64,000 nucleotides of DNA, from assembly GCA_037043235.1 (NCBI GenBank), contig JAWRVZ010000025.1, forward strand, positions 5,440,501-5,504,500, in the 5' to 3' direction. Shown piece by piece: positions 32,576 to 45,700 of this stretch. Positions within the stretch are counted from its first letter, which is position 1, and each line of letters begins with the position of its first letter. This DNA is from Rhodeus uyekii (Eukaryota; Chordata; Actinopteri; Cypriniformes; Acheilognathidae). The position numbers were made by a program, and so were the translations under genes. The notes below the pieces were generated by a model. The model saw only the letters and a list, made by a program, of their open reading frames with translations. It ran no database searches and was not told the origin of the DNA.

Positions 32576-34827
32576 TCTGGTGGGTATCCTGGACTCTTTC
32601 ATTGCTGACCACATCTACAGTTTGCTCAAGCCAACACTCTCTTTAAATACTGAATGCTTTATACCACTGGTTTGGGCTCAAAATGTTTTGATTGTTTCCC
32701 TCGAGTGAAGTTTTCCCACTTTGAGATTTTTTTTAGCTAGTGATATTTTCCATTTTTGGGACTGTTCCCACAAAAACAATGCTGAGGCTTTCAAAAAGCT
32801 ACTATGATTAGCCACATCCTTTTTTTAAATTCCGTATGAATAAAAGAAACACTAGTGAATGGCAACAATAATAATAATTTTCATTATTAATGATATAAGC
32901 GATAAATAAATGTGTATTTATAAACCCGAGCAAACTTTTTTTGTTCTATACTGTTTTGTCCTTGTTAGTTACAATCCAGATAAAGCACTGAAAAGTGCAG
33001 CAGCAGCTCAAGGCTCAGAATAAGGTGTTTAGTGTTTGTGCTGATTTCTAAACACTAGCCCACAAGGAATGCTGGTAATTAGCTCTGTAATCACAGGCTT
33101 TGGAAAATCTGCAAAAATACACAGCTGATCTCTGTGTGAAAGGGTTTTATCTGTGGTTTGTGGTGGTTTTGTAACATGTGATCAGCAGTTGTCTTTTCAT
33201 TCTCAATGATTTATATCTTAGCATGACCACAAATTAGGATTGTATTTGGCAATCAAATTAAGTAACACAACAAATTATCTTTCATTCATGGATATTGAGA
33301 GCCGGTACCAAATGAGCAATATCAATGTAATGTTGAAATTTGCTGTGAATGTTTTTAAGGCAAGGTTGATTGTGGTAAACCGATCTAATTTTAGCAAAAA
33401 CATAGTTCTCATTTTTTTTTAAATGTATGTCATCCCACATTCTATTTATCTACCGCAGGTGTGTGATACGAGACAGGGCGGATGAGATCAACTGTATAGA
33501 TTGACTATGTATGGATAGATAGATGGATGATGAGGGTGATGATAAGCAAAGCTTTGCAGGTGAAGGTACGCTGGATCAGCACTGGACTTGAATGTTAGTG
33601 ATAACATTCCCAACATTCAAATTCTCATGTTATGCAATGTTGAAGCGCATATGGGCCTCTTGTTTTGATCAATTCGTTCCTTTCAGACACTTCCATTTGG
33701 GAGCGAGCTGCAGGAATGTGCGCAGATGTTTTAGATCAAGGTGTGATATTGTTCATGTGGGACTGTGAGTGAGCACAGACAGGTTTGATGGAGAATTTGC
33801 AAAAACTTTGGTTTTATTTCAAAAGGTGAATTATTGAAGTGTCACCAGAGGAATGATGGTTTGATTGCATCCCAGGTATGGGGTATGTCGATCAAACATT
33901 TATCCTCTTACTTGGGTTTACATAAGTGTGTGTGAGATATTTTACAACCTTTTACACACAAAAAATCTATATTTATAATGTTTTAAAGATGTTTTTAATT
34001 ATTTTAATCAGATTGTTTTTCTTTATTTCATTATTATATCAAGACAGTTGTACATTGAACATTTGAATGTCTAAACATGCCGAAACCAGGTGTTCATGTA
34101 CAAAGAGTTTGTTGACAAATTTTCTATAGAGCTCTCATCTGGTGGGCAGCATTCTGGGGTTTGGTGAAATCAGCAGAAATTTCCCACACCAGGGACAAAA
34201 GCTATGCTATTCTCTTTCAGTGCCTGTTCCTGCTAAGTGTATGAGAAACTGGATCAATAGATGGTGTTGATTTTAACAGTGGCTACAACAGCAACAAGTA
34301 TTTGTTTCAGTAAAGTAGCTGTTCAGACAAAGCTTTGGTTTCATATTAAAGTAGGATATGTAGCTTTCTTCTATGAGCGGCTGAATCAGATGGGCACAGC
34401 TGCTGAGCAGCAAGTGTTGGCAGTGTTGTAGGTCTAATGTTCATTGTTTGAGTGAGAGCCTGAGGAGGATTATGTGTGTGAGAGTGTGTGTTTTTTATCT
34501 CATTCAGCACTATGTGTTGCTGTGAGGTGTTCGCTCCAGCCTCACTCTGTAAAGGAGCTCATTCATGCATCTGAGGCAAAGAGACCTGCACTCCGCAGGC
34601 TCACATTACTGTGGGTCTTTTGTCTGGCCCCGCAGAGAGTGCTCAGGAAATAGGGATGTGCGCAACCCAATATTAGCCCCCATGTTTGTTCACTTGCGCC
34701 TCTGTTCTTCGGTATCATACCAAATGGTTGAAAATGCCATGGAAATAGAACAAGTCTTAGCATGTGTATTTATTCCTTTCTCTAATGACAAAATTAATAT
34801 GGAAATATAATAGATAAAAATATAATA
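32576..34827. other. Intergenic, nothing recognised
   Basis: AT-rich DNA with short chance ORFs; a small GATA/GATG-like run near 33510. Confidence 0.45.
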
Positions 34828-34882
34828 GTGTATGTATGTATGTGTGTGTCTGTATGTATATGTGTATGTGTGTGTGTGTATA

Positions 34883-34940
<58 letters not shown>
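34828..34940 (+). repeat. Compound (GT/GTAT)n-(TA)n microsatellite
   Basis: Alternating gtat, tg and ta units over about 110 bp, ending in a pure (TA)n tract. The 106-codon minus-strand ORF here is an artefact of the repeat. Confidence 0.95.
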
Positions 34941-34945
<5 letters not shown>

Positions 34946-35651
34946 ATGAAAGAAATAATAATACAACTCAAGAGATAGCTATAACAATAACTATTACAAC
35001 TTTTAAACAAGTGAACAATTAAAAAGGACTATGAAATATCTAAAAAATATAATAAAATAAATGTGTATTAATATTACTAATAATATAAGTAGTACAATTA
35101 AAAATTAATAAAGCAAAAGCACTTTTTTTAGCATATTACATTTAATTTACTTGTTTTAAAGTAAAGCTTTAAACAAGTATACAGTGTGATTCTCTATCAG
35201 TTGCAAATATGGAAACCAAAACATTTGCAGGGTAAATACTGTGGTAGAGAGGCATCTCTCAAGCTGTCTGTGATGGTCACTTACAGATGGACTGCCGTCA
35301 AATGCCGAAGAAGTGCACACTGTTGGCCAGACATCATGCAACACGGCTCCTCAGTTCATCCATCTTATCCAGACAGCCGCTCTGCCCACTGTTCAAACAC
35401 TACAGAATCTGCTTCAGAGCTTAGGTAACAGATGAATTAACAGAAAGGAATCTCATTTCTGAGGTGATTCACTCAGTGTTACAGTGTTACTGTAGATCAT
35501 CAGAAGACAGTTTTCGAAAGTTAAATGGATTGTCAACACAGGAGTTTAGGTTGGTTGAGTTCATTTCTGGGTCACATGCAACAGCTGAATATTTGCTTTC
35601 TTGACCCATGCTCAATGATCCTATTAAGACATTAAACAGTCTAAGGTATAT
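34941..35651. other. Intergenic, nothing recognised
   Basis: No supported feature. Confidence 0.45.
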
Positions 35652-36090
35652 ACAGTAATACCTTGAGATACGAGCGTCTCGACATACGAGTATTCCAAGA
35701 TACGAGCAAATGTTTGCTTTGAGATATGAGTAAATATTTGAGATAGAGCAAGCTTACCGACGCTGACGCTAGGTGTTCAAGCTCTCGGAGCAGCTCAAGC
35801 CGCCTCATTTGTGGGGTAATTGCATATGATCTCCACTAGAGGGCCACCTTGGTTTTACAACGGGTGGTTACCGGGGGCGACGAGTGATTCATGAGTATTA
35901 TGCTGGGAGAAGCACGAGTTATGTGTGTTCAATAATAATAAATATGAGGTTCTGAGGCTATCCAATGAATACACTATACGGGAAGAAACACTACATTTCC
36001 GTATTGTGTTTGCATTATCTACGTTATTTCTCCTCCTCCTCCTTCTCCGCACATGCCGCCATTAGCCGCTATATCGTCTATCTTGAGGGT
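35652..36090. repeat. Second pogo/Tigger-like repeat fragment
   Basis: Starts cagtaataccttgagatacg and keeps repeating gatacgag / gatatgag motifs for about 80 bp, typical of a Tigger-like terminus. The right limit is uncertain; no coding capacity. Confidence 0.45.
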
Positions 36091-36236
36091 AAGAATAATT
36101 AAAACCACATTTTATTCTTTTTTTTAAATATTATATTATACATAATAATAAAATAATCATAGGAATCCCTATATAATATATTTTGTTTATGTTTGTGTAT
36201 GTTTCTATAGCAAATAAAAACATGTTTTTAAATTGG

Positions 36237-36505
36237 ACTAATACAATATTACTGTTTACTGTATTTTTGATAAAATAACTGCAGCCTTGGCGAGCATAAG
36301 AGATAATAAAAATAAACTAAGACTTTTTTTACAGCCAAATCTACATCTGGTCTTTGTGATGTTACTTGTATAACACCCACTCTTTAATTTAATATATTTT
36401 ATATTTGTTTAAATGTATGACATATGGCAGCATAGAAAAAAAGAAGAAGATAATTTTGGTGTCAAACTGTGACATTTACCAGGCTAAATTACTGCCAGCT
36501 AACTC
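36237..36505 (+). repeat. Dispersed repeat, copy 1
   Basis: About 270 bp closely similar to 39059-39340, with shared blocks actaatacaatattactgtt, aactgcagccttggcgagc, ccaaatctacatctg, ataacacccactcttta and ttttggtgtcaaactgtgac. Matches an abundant cyprinid repeat. The sequence between the two copies is unrelated. Confidence 0.85.
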
Positions 36506-37619
36506 CACAAACAACACAGTGGATCTTTAATCACTAGAAAATAGAAAATGTTACATCATTAAACTAGTAGGTAATGACTATGAGTGAGTTGAGTAATTCT
36601 TTTCAGTCGATTCATCCAAAACACAAGATGTGATGGTTTTGTTTAAAACTTTTTCTTTTGCAGGAGTCAAAATGAACAACATGCCTGACCTTATTTTTTC
36701 TAAAACGTTATTTATTTGATATGACTTTTTTCCTAGCATTTGTACATAGCATCTAATGTGACCACTTAGTGAGTACTCTTGTTTAAAGAGATGCAGTTCA
36801 CTTTAATAGAGACATGTGTGTCATAACATACCCTTCAAACTGTGTTATGCTATGGAAAGTAGGTATACCGTACATAGAGCTTTTCTGTTCTGTCAAGCCA
36901 GAATGAATGTGTCCATTTATGACTTCAGGGTGACTCAAAGTGGCAATCTCTGCACGTGAGTAATGCTTCTCGTACGGCTGTCACACTGTAACTGTATGAT
37001 GTCACAGCTTTGTCCAGCCTTTCCTGTGCTTGAAACAAAATAGAAAAACAAACAGCTGTAGGTGTAACATCCCCTCTCACGCAATGTCAATCGCGCTGCA
37101 AGAGAGCGGAGTCAGTACAAGGATGTATCTATATGGCGGGAGAGCCTGGTATTTCACACATCCGTGAGGGCAGTGTGTGGTTGTAAATGGTAACGACATG
37201 CTCTTGCTGAAGCTTCAGTCTTCCTTTAACTGCTCAGCAACTATTCAGTCCTAACAGCATGGGTGGCTAAATCAGTTCTTTGAAACTTTGCATTCAAATG
37301 ACTGGTTTCTGAATTTTGTCTTTGGTGGATTATATTTATACATCTGCAAAAAAACATATTCAAGCAAGTATATGTGTAATTAGTGAAAAACAATTGAAAA
37401 TATATGAATAAATAAAATATAAATATTAGATGAAAAACCCAAACTTAAAAATTTTTTTTTTTAAGTTGAGTTACCAAATGTAAAACTAAAATGGAGACAG
37501 TGACAAAAACTAATAAAATATACAACAAATGTTAAAAACTTCAAGTGAAAATATGAAAAAAAGTCTAATTCAAAAGATTAATGCAACTTTTAATAACATA
37601 AATAATATTAAAATAACAC
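36506..37619. other. Intergenic, nothing recognised
   Basis: No supported gene. Confidence 0.45.
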
Positions 37620-37623
37620 TGAA

Positions 37624-37657
<34 letters not shown>

Positions 37658-37792
37658 TAATATTTATTTATTTATAAATAATAATAAATAATAATAAAAA
37701 CAAAAAATATATATATATTAATATTTTATTTTTTTTATTATTATTTTTTTATTTATTTTATTTTATTTTATATATATATATATATATATAAG
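37620..37792 (+). repeat. Low-complexity A/T region
   Basis: A19, (AT)n, mixed AAT/TTTA units and a closing (TA)n tract. Confidence 0.95.
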
Positions 37793-38925
37793 GATGCATA
37801 ATGTATAAGTGTCATATTAGTTGGTGATTTTTCATTTTCTGATAACAGCCAATATTGGATATTTAATAGTTCATGCTCATTTCTCCTAATTTTAGATTTC
37901 GATTACCTTTCCTGCCGTCTAATACTCAGTTCATCTTTAAAAAAATGATTTTTTATTAACACTAATAGATGTAATCTTTAAATAAATGTAAATTTTTCTG
38001 TACTGTACATTATTATGCTGTAATGTCTAAATTGATGAAAAACAAGTCATAATTTTACATAGACTGTAGTTTATAATTATTCTTCAGTGTTTTATTTTGT
38101 AACAGTATAGAAATTTTATATTGGACATTTATATTTATTATTGGCCACAAAATCAGTACATTCATTCATTTAATAGAGTCATGGAAACGCATCATTGTGT
38201 GTATATTAGTTGTTTAAACAGAATTGTTAGTCTGTTATTTTTACCTTTTTACCTTATCTTTACCTTATTTTATGACCAATTTATACATAAATCCAATGTA
38301 AATCCACAAGTTAATATACTTTTCCTGCAACTTTCACTGTTGTTGATGAAAATAAGCATGAAAGTCATAATTCATCATTTGTGCTGTTTTATTTTCACAT
38401 GTATAGCAGCTTTGCCCAGCGATTTTATCTGTTTGTTGCTGTCTGATACAGTACAGTAGTGGGAGCTGCATGAATTACAGGATCCGCTTTAACCATGAGT
38501 TTGCAGGCGCGCTCACTGCAGGAAATTAAAAGCTAGAGCTACTTCCTTTCAACTTCCCGCACGGCCTCTCATCTCATGCCAGTGCCTTAATGAATAGTAA
38601 ATTATTAGTCTCTGGCTTCCTTTTTGCCACAGACAGTTTACAGTAGACATTCACCTTGATATAGACATTTCATGCTTTTGTAGACTCTAAATAAATATAT
38701 GGGATGCTGTGCACTATGCACAGTGGTTTCATATTGGTCAAACTGAAAAAGAAGAAATTACAAATGTAAGAATGACATCACATATTTCCTATTGCTAGGC
38801 AGCAACTAACTGGTCAAAATGACCACAAAGTAACAAAAGCTGGGGCTTTTTGTTCAGAATGTCATGCAATGTATCATGGTTTCTTTTCCACAAAAATGTT
38901 AAGCAGTACAACAGTTTTCAACGTT
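37793..38925. other. Intergenic, nothing recognised
   Basis: The 112-codon ORF at 38121-38459 lacks any recognisable domain and is probably chance. Confidence 0.4.
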
Positions 38926-38929
38926 GATA

Positions 38930-39340
38930 ATAAGCAATGTCTTATGAGCAGTAAATCATCATATTAGAATGATTTCTGAGGGAACACTGAAGAGTAATTC
39001 AGCATTGCCATCACAGGAATAAATTACATTTTAAAATACAATACGGTTATTTTAAATTTTACTAATACAATATTACTGTTTACTTTATTTTTGATCAAAT
39101 AACTGCAGCCTTGGCGAGCGTAAGAGACAATAATAATAAAAAAATTTTTTTTACAACCAAATCTACATCTGTTCTCTGTGATGCTACTTGCATAACACCC
39201 ACTCTTTATTTGTTTTTCATATATTTTATATTTATGTTTGAATGTATGACACATATATATATGGCAACATTAAAAAAAATTATAATTTTGGTGTCAAACT
39301 GTGACATTCACCAGACTAAATTACCGCCCAAATCTCCATT
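38930..39340 (+). repeat. Dispersed repeat, copy 2 (longer)
   Basis: 39059-39340 matches copy 1 at 36237-36505. This copy extends further left into the same family's upstream part (gatttctgagggaacactga ... catcacaggaataaattac). Confidence 0.8.
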
Positions 39341-40269
39341 GAAATCAGCACATGCACTAAATTTAAAAATAATTCAAACATAGGAACTAAAACCTCTGTT
39401 TAACAGAGCAGTATTACTGTTTTTATTGCCTCAAAAAAAGAAACCTCAAGATTTATATATAACCAGACAGTACCTCAGACATTTTGAATTTACAGCTTCT
39501 ATTCATATAGCAACAGTGTCATTTTTATTACACGTTTATTTAAGTCGTAAATATGAATGGGAGGCCTGACCACCGTGAATGCTATGTAGGAAAGTTATGG
39601 AACACAACCAAAGAGCAGACTTAGAAGTAAACTTAAACCTCCCAGTAAGCAGATGATCTCTATGATATATACTCATCATATCAAGGCATCTCATACAGTT
39701 TTGGGCTGTTGGTATTTTGGACAACTAATACAAAGTCCAATTTTGGAATCTTGTGCCTAGATTGTATCTGGATCTCCACAGTAACCCTGAGATGTTCTCT
39801 GATCCCTGTCCAGTGCGATATGAATGTGTTTACAGACCCACACCTGTCAGAAGAGCACTAAATCAGCCAGATGTGTGTTGAGAAAACCCAGAATGCCACA
39901 CAGTGGGTCAGGGAGGTTCACGCTCTCCCCACAGGCGAGTGAGGAATTAGAAGATTAAGGAGAGGTGCTGCTGCAACATTCCATACTTCTTCTAAAGACA
40001 CGTATGCCTGTTTTCACAATGTCTCAGCCTTCAAATTGTAACAAAAATTGACCTTGCTCTACATACGGTAATCTATTTTGAGCGCATCTGTTTTATGCCA
40101 TGTAGCGGTTTGCTTTCAAGCACATGTTAAGGCCAAAGATGCCCTTTATGAACTTGTTTTATAATCACTTTGACCTTTCGTGCCATGCACAGAAAAAAAT
40201 CTCACAAACATGCAGTAATAAAAAGCAGCCACAGCCAATAAACATGGGTTCTACAATGTCTATCATCTG
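39341..40269. other. Intergenic, nothing recognised
   Basis: Spacer beyond the distal thbs1 poly(A) candidate. No gene seen. Confidence 0.45.
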
Positions 40270-41931
40270 TTTATTATTCTGAAGTATGTACCAAAATAAT
40301 TGCTATAACGAAAAAATAGCATTGTGTAAGTAAAAATGTTTACAGTCAAGCATCACTAATTGTACAAAAATAACAACACAATAAAGATACAAACAATGAA
40401 GAACAGGACATCCTCACGTCAGTGTGCAAACTGTTTATACAGATGGAAATGCGTCCTCCTCAGGTGGCATTCCATGATAAATTATTTAAATAGCATTTAT
40501 CTACACACACATATGAAACAGTCTTACAAATAGAGCAATAATTTATCAACTTAAAAAAAAAGGCACTGGCAAATGTATTCCTAAAACAATTGTTGTCTTT
40601 TTTTTACGCGGGATGTGGGGCTGGCTGTTTGTTCTACGTACTATTTACAACTTGTGCTACAGTAGCAATAAGGCAACTGATTTGTTTTCTTTAAGCAAAG
40701 GAAAAAGTATTTAAAAGCTTTTGCTTGATCAAATTACAAAACAGCAATGAGGTAATATTTGTACATTAAAGTTTTCCTTTATCTCTCTCTCTACAGAAAA
40801 GGCAAACAGGTCGGAAGATCGTCTCCTTTGGAAGTGATGGATGAATGATTCTTGACAGGAAAGGCTTGGATGAGTAACATTAGACCTTGTTATGAAGCTT
40901 AATTTTTCTTTTTAAATGTTGAAAAATTTGTTTTTAAATGAGATTTACCCTCTTTTGTGCTTCTTGAAGTAAAAATCACAGCATGCATAGCCAAACTCAA
41001 AAATAACTTTGTAAGTGCTACATAAATATATAGTTTGAAAGACTTAAACTAGAAGTTAAGCTAGAAGTTTGAAAGACTTAAACTCAACTTTCCCTTAGAA
41101 ATTAGAAACTCCAATAAAACCCCACATTATATCTGAGAAGGAGGTAATCGAGTACCCATATGTGGCGAAGTCATTTCCTGTAACGGAGAATCTTCAATCC
41201 TGGGTCTGTCCAATTACTCTTCATATAACCTTTCATTATGCCATTTCTAATTTATTGTTAAAATGGTTTAACCACCTAGCCCTGAGAAAACTATGCCCAC
41301 TAAACCATGAGTTATCTCTTGCCAGACCTTTGTGGATTACAAACAGAAAGATAGATTGACAGATTGGTCCTCTTAAAAATGCGCTGTTTATCAAAAACAA
41401 AAATAACATTTTTTACCTATACAATGTTTAACAGTTTGTTGATTGCTTCAATATCTTAAACATTCTCATTGCTTTGTTTTGAGTCAAGAAATTGCTTTAA
41501 AGTTGTGATAAAATACTGAATATTATAATAGTAATCTTTTTAAAACGGTTGCACGCTGTCTTTTCAGGAAGAGAGCATGAGAGAGAGAGAGAATAAAGGT
41601 TTTGAAGTGCATAGCTGTCTGTTGGGAGCTCTTCCCACACAGAGCCGAATGAGGTTTTTCAGAGAGAGATCTCAGTCTTCCCAATTAAGCAAAGCGAGAA
41701 AGACTTTCTCCTGCTCTACCTGCTAATGGTGGAGGAGTCCAGATATTCTGAATCGGCGGCCACTTGGTTTCTATCCCAACCAGTGACAATTACATTGAAA
41801 TTGACCACATGCTTTCTCAATCCACCGGTGTGTGAGCAGAACAAGTAGCGTCAAATCTGTCCCTGGACTTTGCCCGGAATACATATTTATATGGAAAGGT
41901 GCATCCTTTGATAAACTTCCTGACTGTGCAA
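40270..41931 (-). other. thbs1: thbs1 3' UTR and downstream region
   Basis: Sequence directly after the TAA. Two minus-strand AATAAA signals are visible, at 41256-41251 (about 0.7 kb of UTR) and 40275-40270 (about 1.7 kb). Vertebrate thbs1 mRNAs usually have a long AU-rich 3' UTR, so the distal signal is plausible. The region is AT-rich with no convincing ORF. The true end cannot be set from sequence alone. Confidence 0.4.
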
Positions 41932-42714
41932 TTACACATCTGAAAAATGAAGCGAAAGACAGAAAGTGTTAATACAGATTATGTAATTAAAAGTGAGCCA
42001 ACATTTATTTGGATGCCTATGGACGCTCACCTCTGCATTCGTATTTGAGGTCTGAGAAGTACACCATCTCTTGTGAGAAGACAAAGAGACCCAGTCTTCC
42101 ACCTGCATATGTTTTGTCATAAATTCTGCCAGAATCTGCCATGATCTTTTTGCCTTCATACATGACCACTCTGAAATTTGAAGTCAACATCTTGTTAGCA
42201 CATTAAAATATTCCCAGAGGACGAATATTTGTATCAATAAGATATAGATCTCAAAATATACCTTATATGTCCAGTTCTTGGTCTATGAGTCAGGTGCCAT
42301 CTGTAAGCAGTGAAGTCCTTCCATCCTACGTTCTTCGGGTCATGCCACAGTGTGCGCACCTAAAATGAATCAAGGACAGAAATATTGGTACTCTTTTCAA
42401 TTTTAAACCTGATTTCATCACAGTGACCTCTGTGAGATGTACCTGTCCTGGAGTGTCTCCCGTGTGCCAGAGGGCGTTCCTCAGATGCTCGCCTGGCCCT
42501 GTAGTGGAATTAACCACTTTGATCGATAGTCCTGAGTAACCCTGTGCCTTGGTAGGTGTGCTGGACCAGTAGGTCTGTGTGATCTGTTTCCACATGACCA
42601 CATAGAACCGAGAGCTGGATTGGTATCCGAAAACAAAGCCAGCGTAGTCATCATCCCTCTCCGTGTTGATGAAGAATGTTCCACTGAAGTCGACTGAATT
42701 GAATTCGTCAAAAC
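41932..42714 (-). CDS. thbs1: thbs1 exons for the C-terminal lectin-like (CD47-binding) domain
   Basis: Segments 42714-42443, 42359-42262, 42170-42031 and the final 8 coding nt 41939-41932. Conserved features are FSGTFFINTERDDDYAGFVF, the CD47-peptide regions SRFYVVMWKQ and IRVVM (the latter rebuilt across the last large junction), YSGLSIKVVNSTTGPGEHLR and RLGLFVFSQEMVYFSDLKYEC. The protein ends C-R-D-V-stop. The last intron separates the penultimate exon from a terminal exon with only 8 coding nt, as the split codon and the AG at 41940-41941 show. Confidence 0.94.
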
Positions 42715-45700
42715 CTTTGAAGAAGTTTATAACAACTGGTCAGAATTTTGTTGTTGCTTACTCCCTGTATACATAATTATGCATAGTTTTTTGCTTAAAC
42801 TTTATTTTGTGGCCATTTTTATTTTAATTCAGTTAGATTTGGATGCATATCAATGTATTTTAGATTAGGTTTAGGTTTAGATGAAAATGTTTTCAAAATG
42901 TTGCTTCAATATGGTCTTTGCTGGTTTTTGCAAGCTATAGTACTGTGTGGGATTTTTATTCTCTATTTATAATATTACAAACTACACAGTATTTTTCTAT
43001 GTGTGCAAGTATTTGCTTAGGAGAAGTCTTTTTTAGAGACTAAACGTACCAACAGCAATGCCAGGGTCGCAATTGACTGTCTGAACCAGTTCTTTTCCTT
43101 GGTGACGAACCACCCAGTTGGGATCAATCTGAGAAGTGCCCTTGGGATCCAGAGGTACCATCTGGAATTTGCGGAAGTCGGTCACACTAATGTCAAAATT
43201 CTCAGGACACACATCATAGATATCTAGGACATTGTCCTGGTCAAAGTCGTCTTTACAGGCATCACCACGTCCATCACCTACAAATGGAGAAGTTAAATTC
43301 GTAAGTATAAATCTTTACATTCATAAATGCAAATTAATTATGTACAGTCAGATGCAAAATTTACCATCAGAATCCAGTTGATCTGGATTGAAAACCAATC
43401 TGCAGTTGTCTTTTTCATCAGGGATGCCATCATTATCATCATCATAGTCACAAGCATCTCCTTTACCATCCTTGTCATGATCAGCCTGGTTTGCATTGGG
43501 GATGTACGGGCAGTTGTCTAGGTTGTTTTGGTGACCGTCCTCATCGATATCCTGGTTGCTGTCACACTTGTCTCCAACGCGGTCCGAATCAGAGTCGAGC
43601 TGTTAGAGTGAGAGCGCAGAATCAGTAAACATCTAAATGCCAATCTGTTTCAAGTAAATCTTTATGGCTTTCTTAATTAAAATATTCCCACTAGAATGGG
43701 TCTTTTTCTAAAAGACACAAAGTTCTGTCCTAGTTGGCCCATCTCTGTAGGATTTCTCAAAAAGCAATCTCGTGTTCCTGAAGTTTGGCACTACCACAGT
43801 CACATTTCAATCTAATGAGGAAAGGAGGGGTGCATTCCTTCTCTTCAGTTAACCATGGCACAGGTGTGATTCGCAGGGATTGAGTGCCGACAGGGCATGC
43901 ATAAACCCAACGGCAAATCTCTCACTCCTCACTAATAACTATTCTTTACCTCCACATATCCTTTGGGTTAACTGAACACAAGTGAGTGTCCCTGAAAAGC
44001 CTCCTAGTGCTTTTTTGTGTGTCTTTGGCTTTAAGGAGAAGAGGATTTACTCCTCCCATACACAGCTTAGTAAAGACTGCGGCTACCCTCTGCGTGCTTT
44101 TTTTAGCAATGGCTCTGCAGCTGAACTGAACAGCGAGTAGATCGCCATGGATAATATAATGGTTTGAAAACTCACTCACTCATTCCAATTCTCCCATATA
44201 TATACATACCTGGTCTGGGTTGTGTTCCAGAGGGCAGTTATCACACTGATCACCAACTCCATCGAGATCAGTGTCTTTCTGGTCGACGTTGTATAGATAT
44301 GGGCAGTTGTCATTCTCATTCAAAATACCTGTCAAAAAGAATGATATTATGGTGAAGACTGAATGATGTGCATCTCTAAACAAGAGAGTCTGAAGAGAGG
44401 ACTCTCAAGAAACCTGTGAAGAAAATATCCAGGTCATATGTTACTTAACTGCTGGTGTAAAATATTTATTTTATTTCTTGATTATGGAGTGAATTATGGA
44501 TATGGATCCTTTACAGCTTTGTCATGGAAAAACGAGAGCATTTTCGTACCATCTCCATCAATGTCCACAGCACAGGCATCACCTTCACCATTGTTGTCAG
44601 TGTCAGTCTGGTCTGGATTACTGTTGTACGGACAGTTATCGCAGCGGTCTCCCACGTCATCGCGATCATAGTCGTACTGTCTTGGGTTGAAGATGAGTGG
44701 GCAGTTGTCCTATTTTAAAAGAGACCACCATTGGAGAAATATGGCAAAGTAATTCTACACAGGGCCCTCTCATACGAAGGCTTTTAGATGTTAGGCTTGT
44801 AATTTGGCTGCAGCTGTGTAGGACTATTTAGAGGAACGCAATGATAAAAGTGAGCCTTATTTTAGGATTTGGACCAAGGATAATATTGGATTAGCAAGAT
44901 ACACTGCAGGTCTTTCAGAAAAGTACTCCTTTGATGGAATTTGAGGTTTGAATCCAAGAGAAACTGAATTTACTTTACACAGCACTTTTTTCCACACCTC
45001 AACCTGAATTGAAAACTGTAAGCTCAGAAAAATTTGGGTGGCTTTATTTTTTTCTTCATTCATACACTTTTCAAAATGTACAAATATTCACTTGACTGGA
45101 TTGAGCATTTGTGGAATATATAGCCAGTATTGCAACTATATTTTTACCCTGTCATCAGGAATGCCATCGTCATCATCATCATCATCACAAGCATCCCCAA
45201 TTCCATCCTTGTCGTAGTCCTCTTGCCCAGAGTTGGGAAGATTGGGGCAGTTGTCCTTTAAAAAGAGTTAACAACAATGTTAAAAATTAACAACAGCCAC
45301 AATGATGTTATTTCTATTCTTTCAATAACAAATGAAGCCATTATATGCCAACCTTTTTGCAGTGATAGGTTGCGTTCTCAACACACACAAGATCAGCATT
45401 AGGCCAGCCGTCAAGATCAGTGTCCTCTCCACAGATGTGTCCATTTCCAGCAAAGCCAGGTTTGCACTCGCACCGGTACATAGGGTCTGAGAAATGGCCT
45501 AGGTAGTTGCAGCGAGCATTCTTATTGCAGTCGTGGCTTCCATCAAGGCAGGGATTACGGGGTGTGCACACCTGCAGCAAAGATAAATCAATCAGTGTGC
45601 ATCAGCTCATGAGCAGGTGCGCGCTGGTAATCTGTAATCTTTGTGTTCTTTCATTTACCTGTTTTTTGGCAGCAGCGTCCTCCAGTCCTCGACCGAATGG

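Noticed and set aside
34690..35010. 106-codon ORF
   Set aside because: Translation of a (TA)n/(TG)n microsatellite.
38121..38459. 112-codon ORF
   Set aside because: AT-rich hydrophobic chance ORF without homologous features.
45165..45185. ATC/GAT run as a microsatellite
   Set aside because: It lies inside a thbs1 exon and encodes the conserved Asp run of a calcium-binding repeat.
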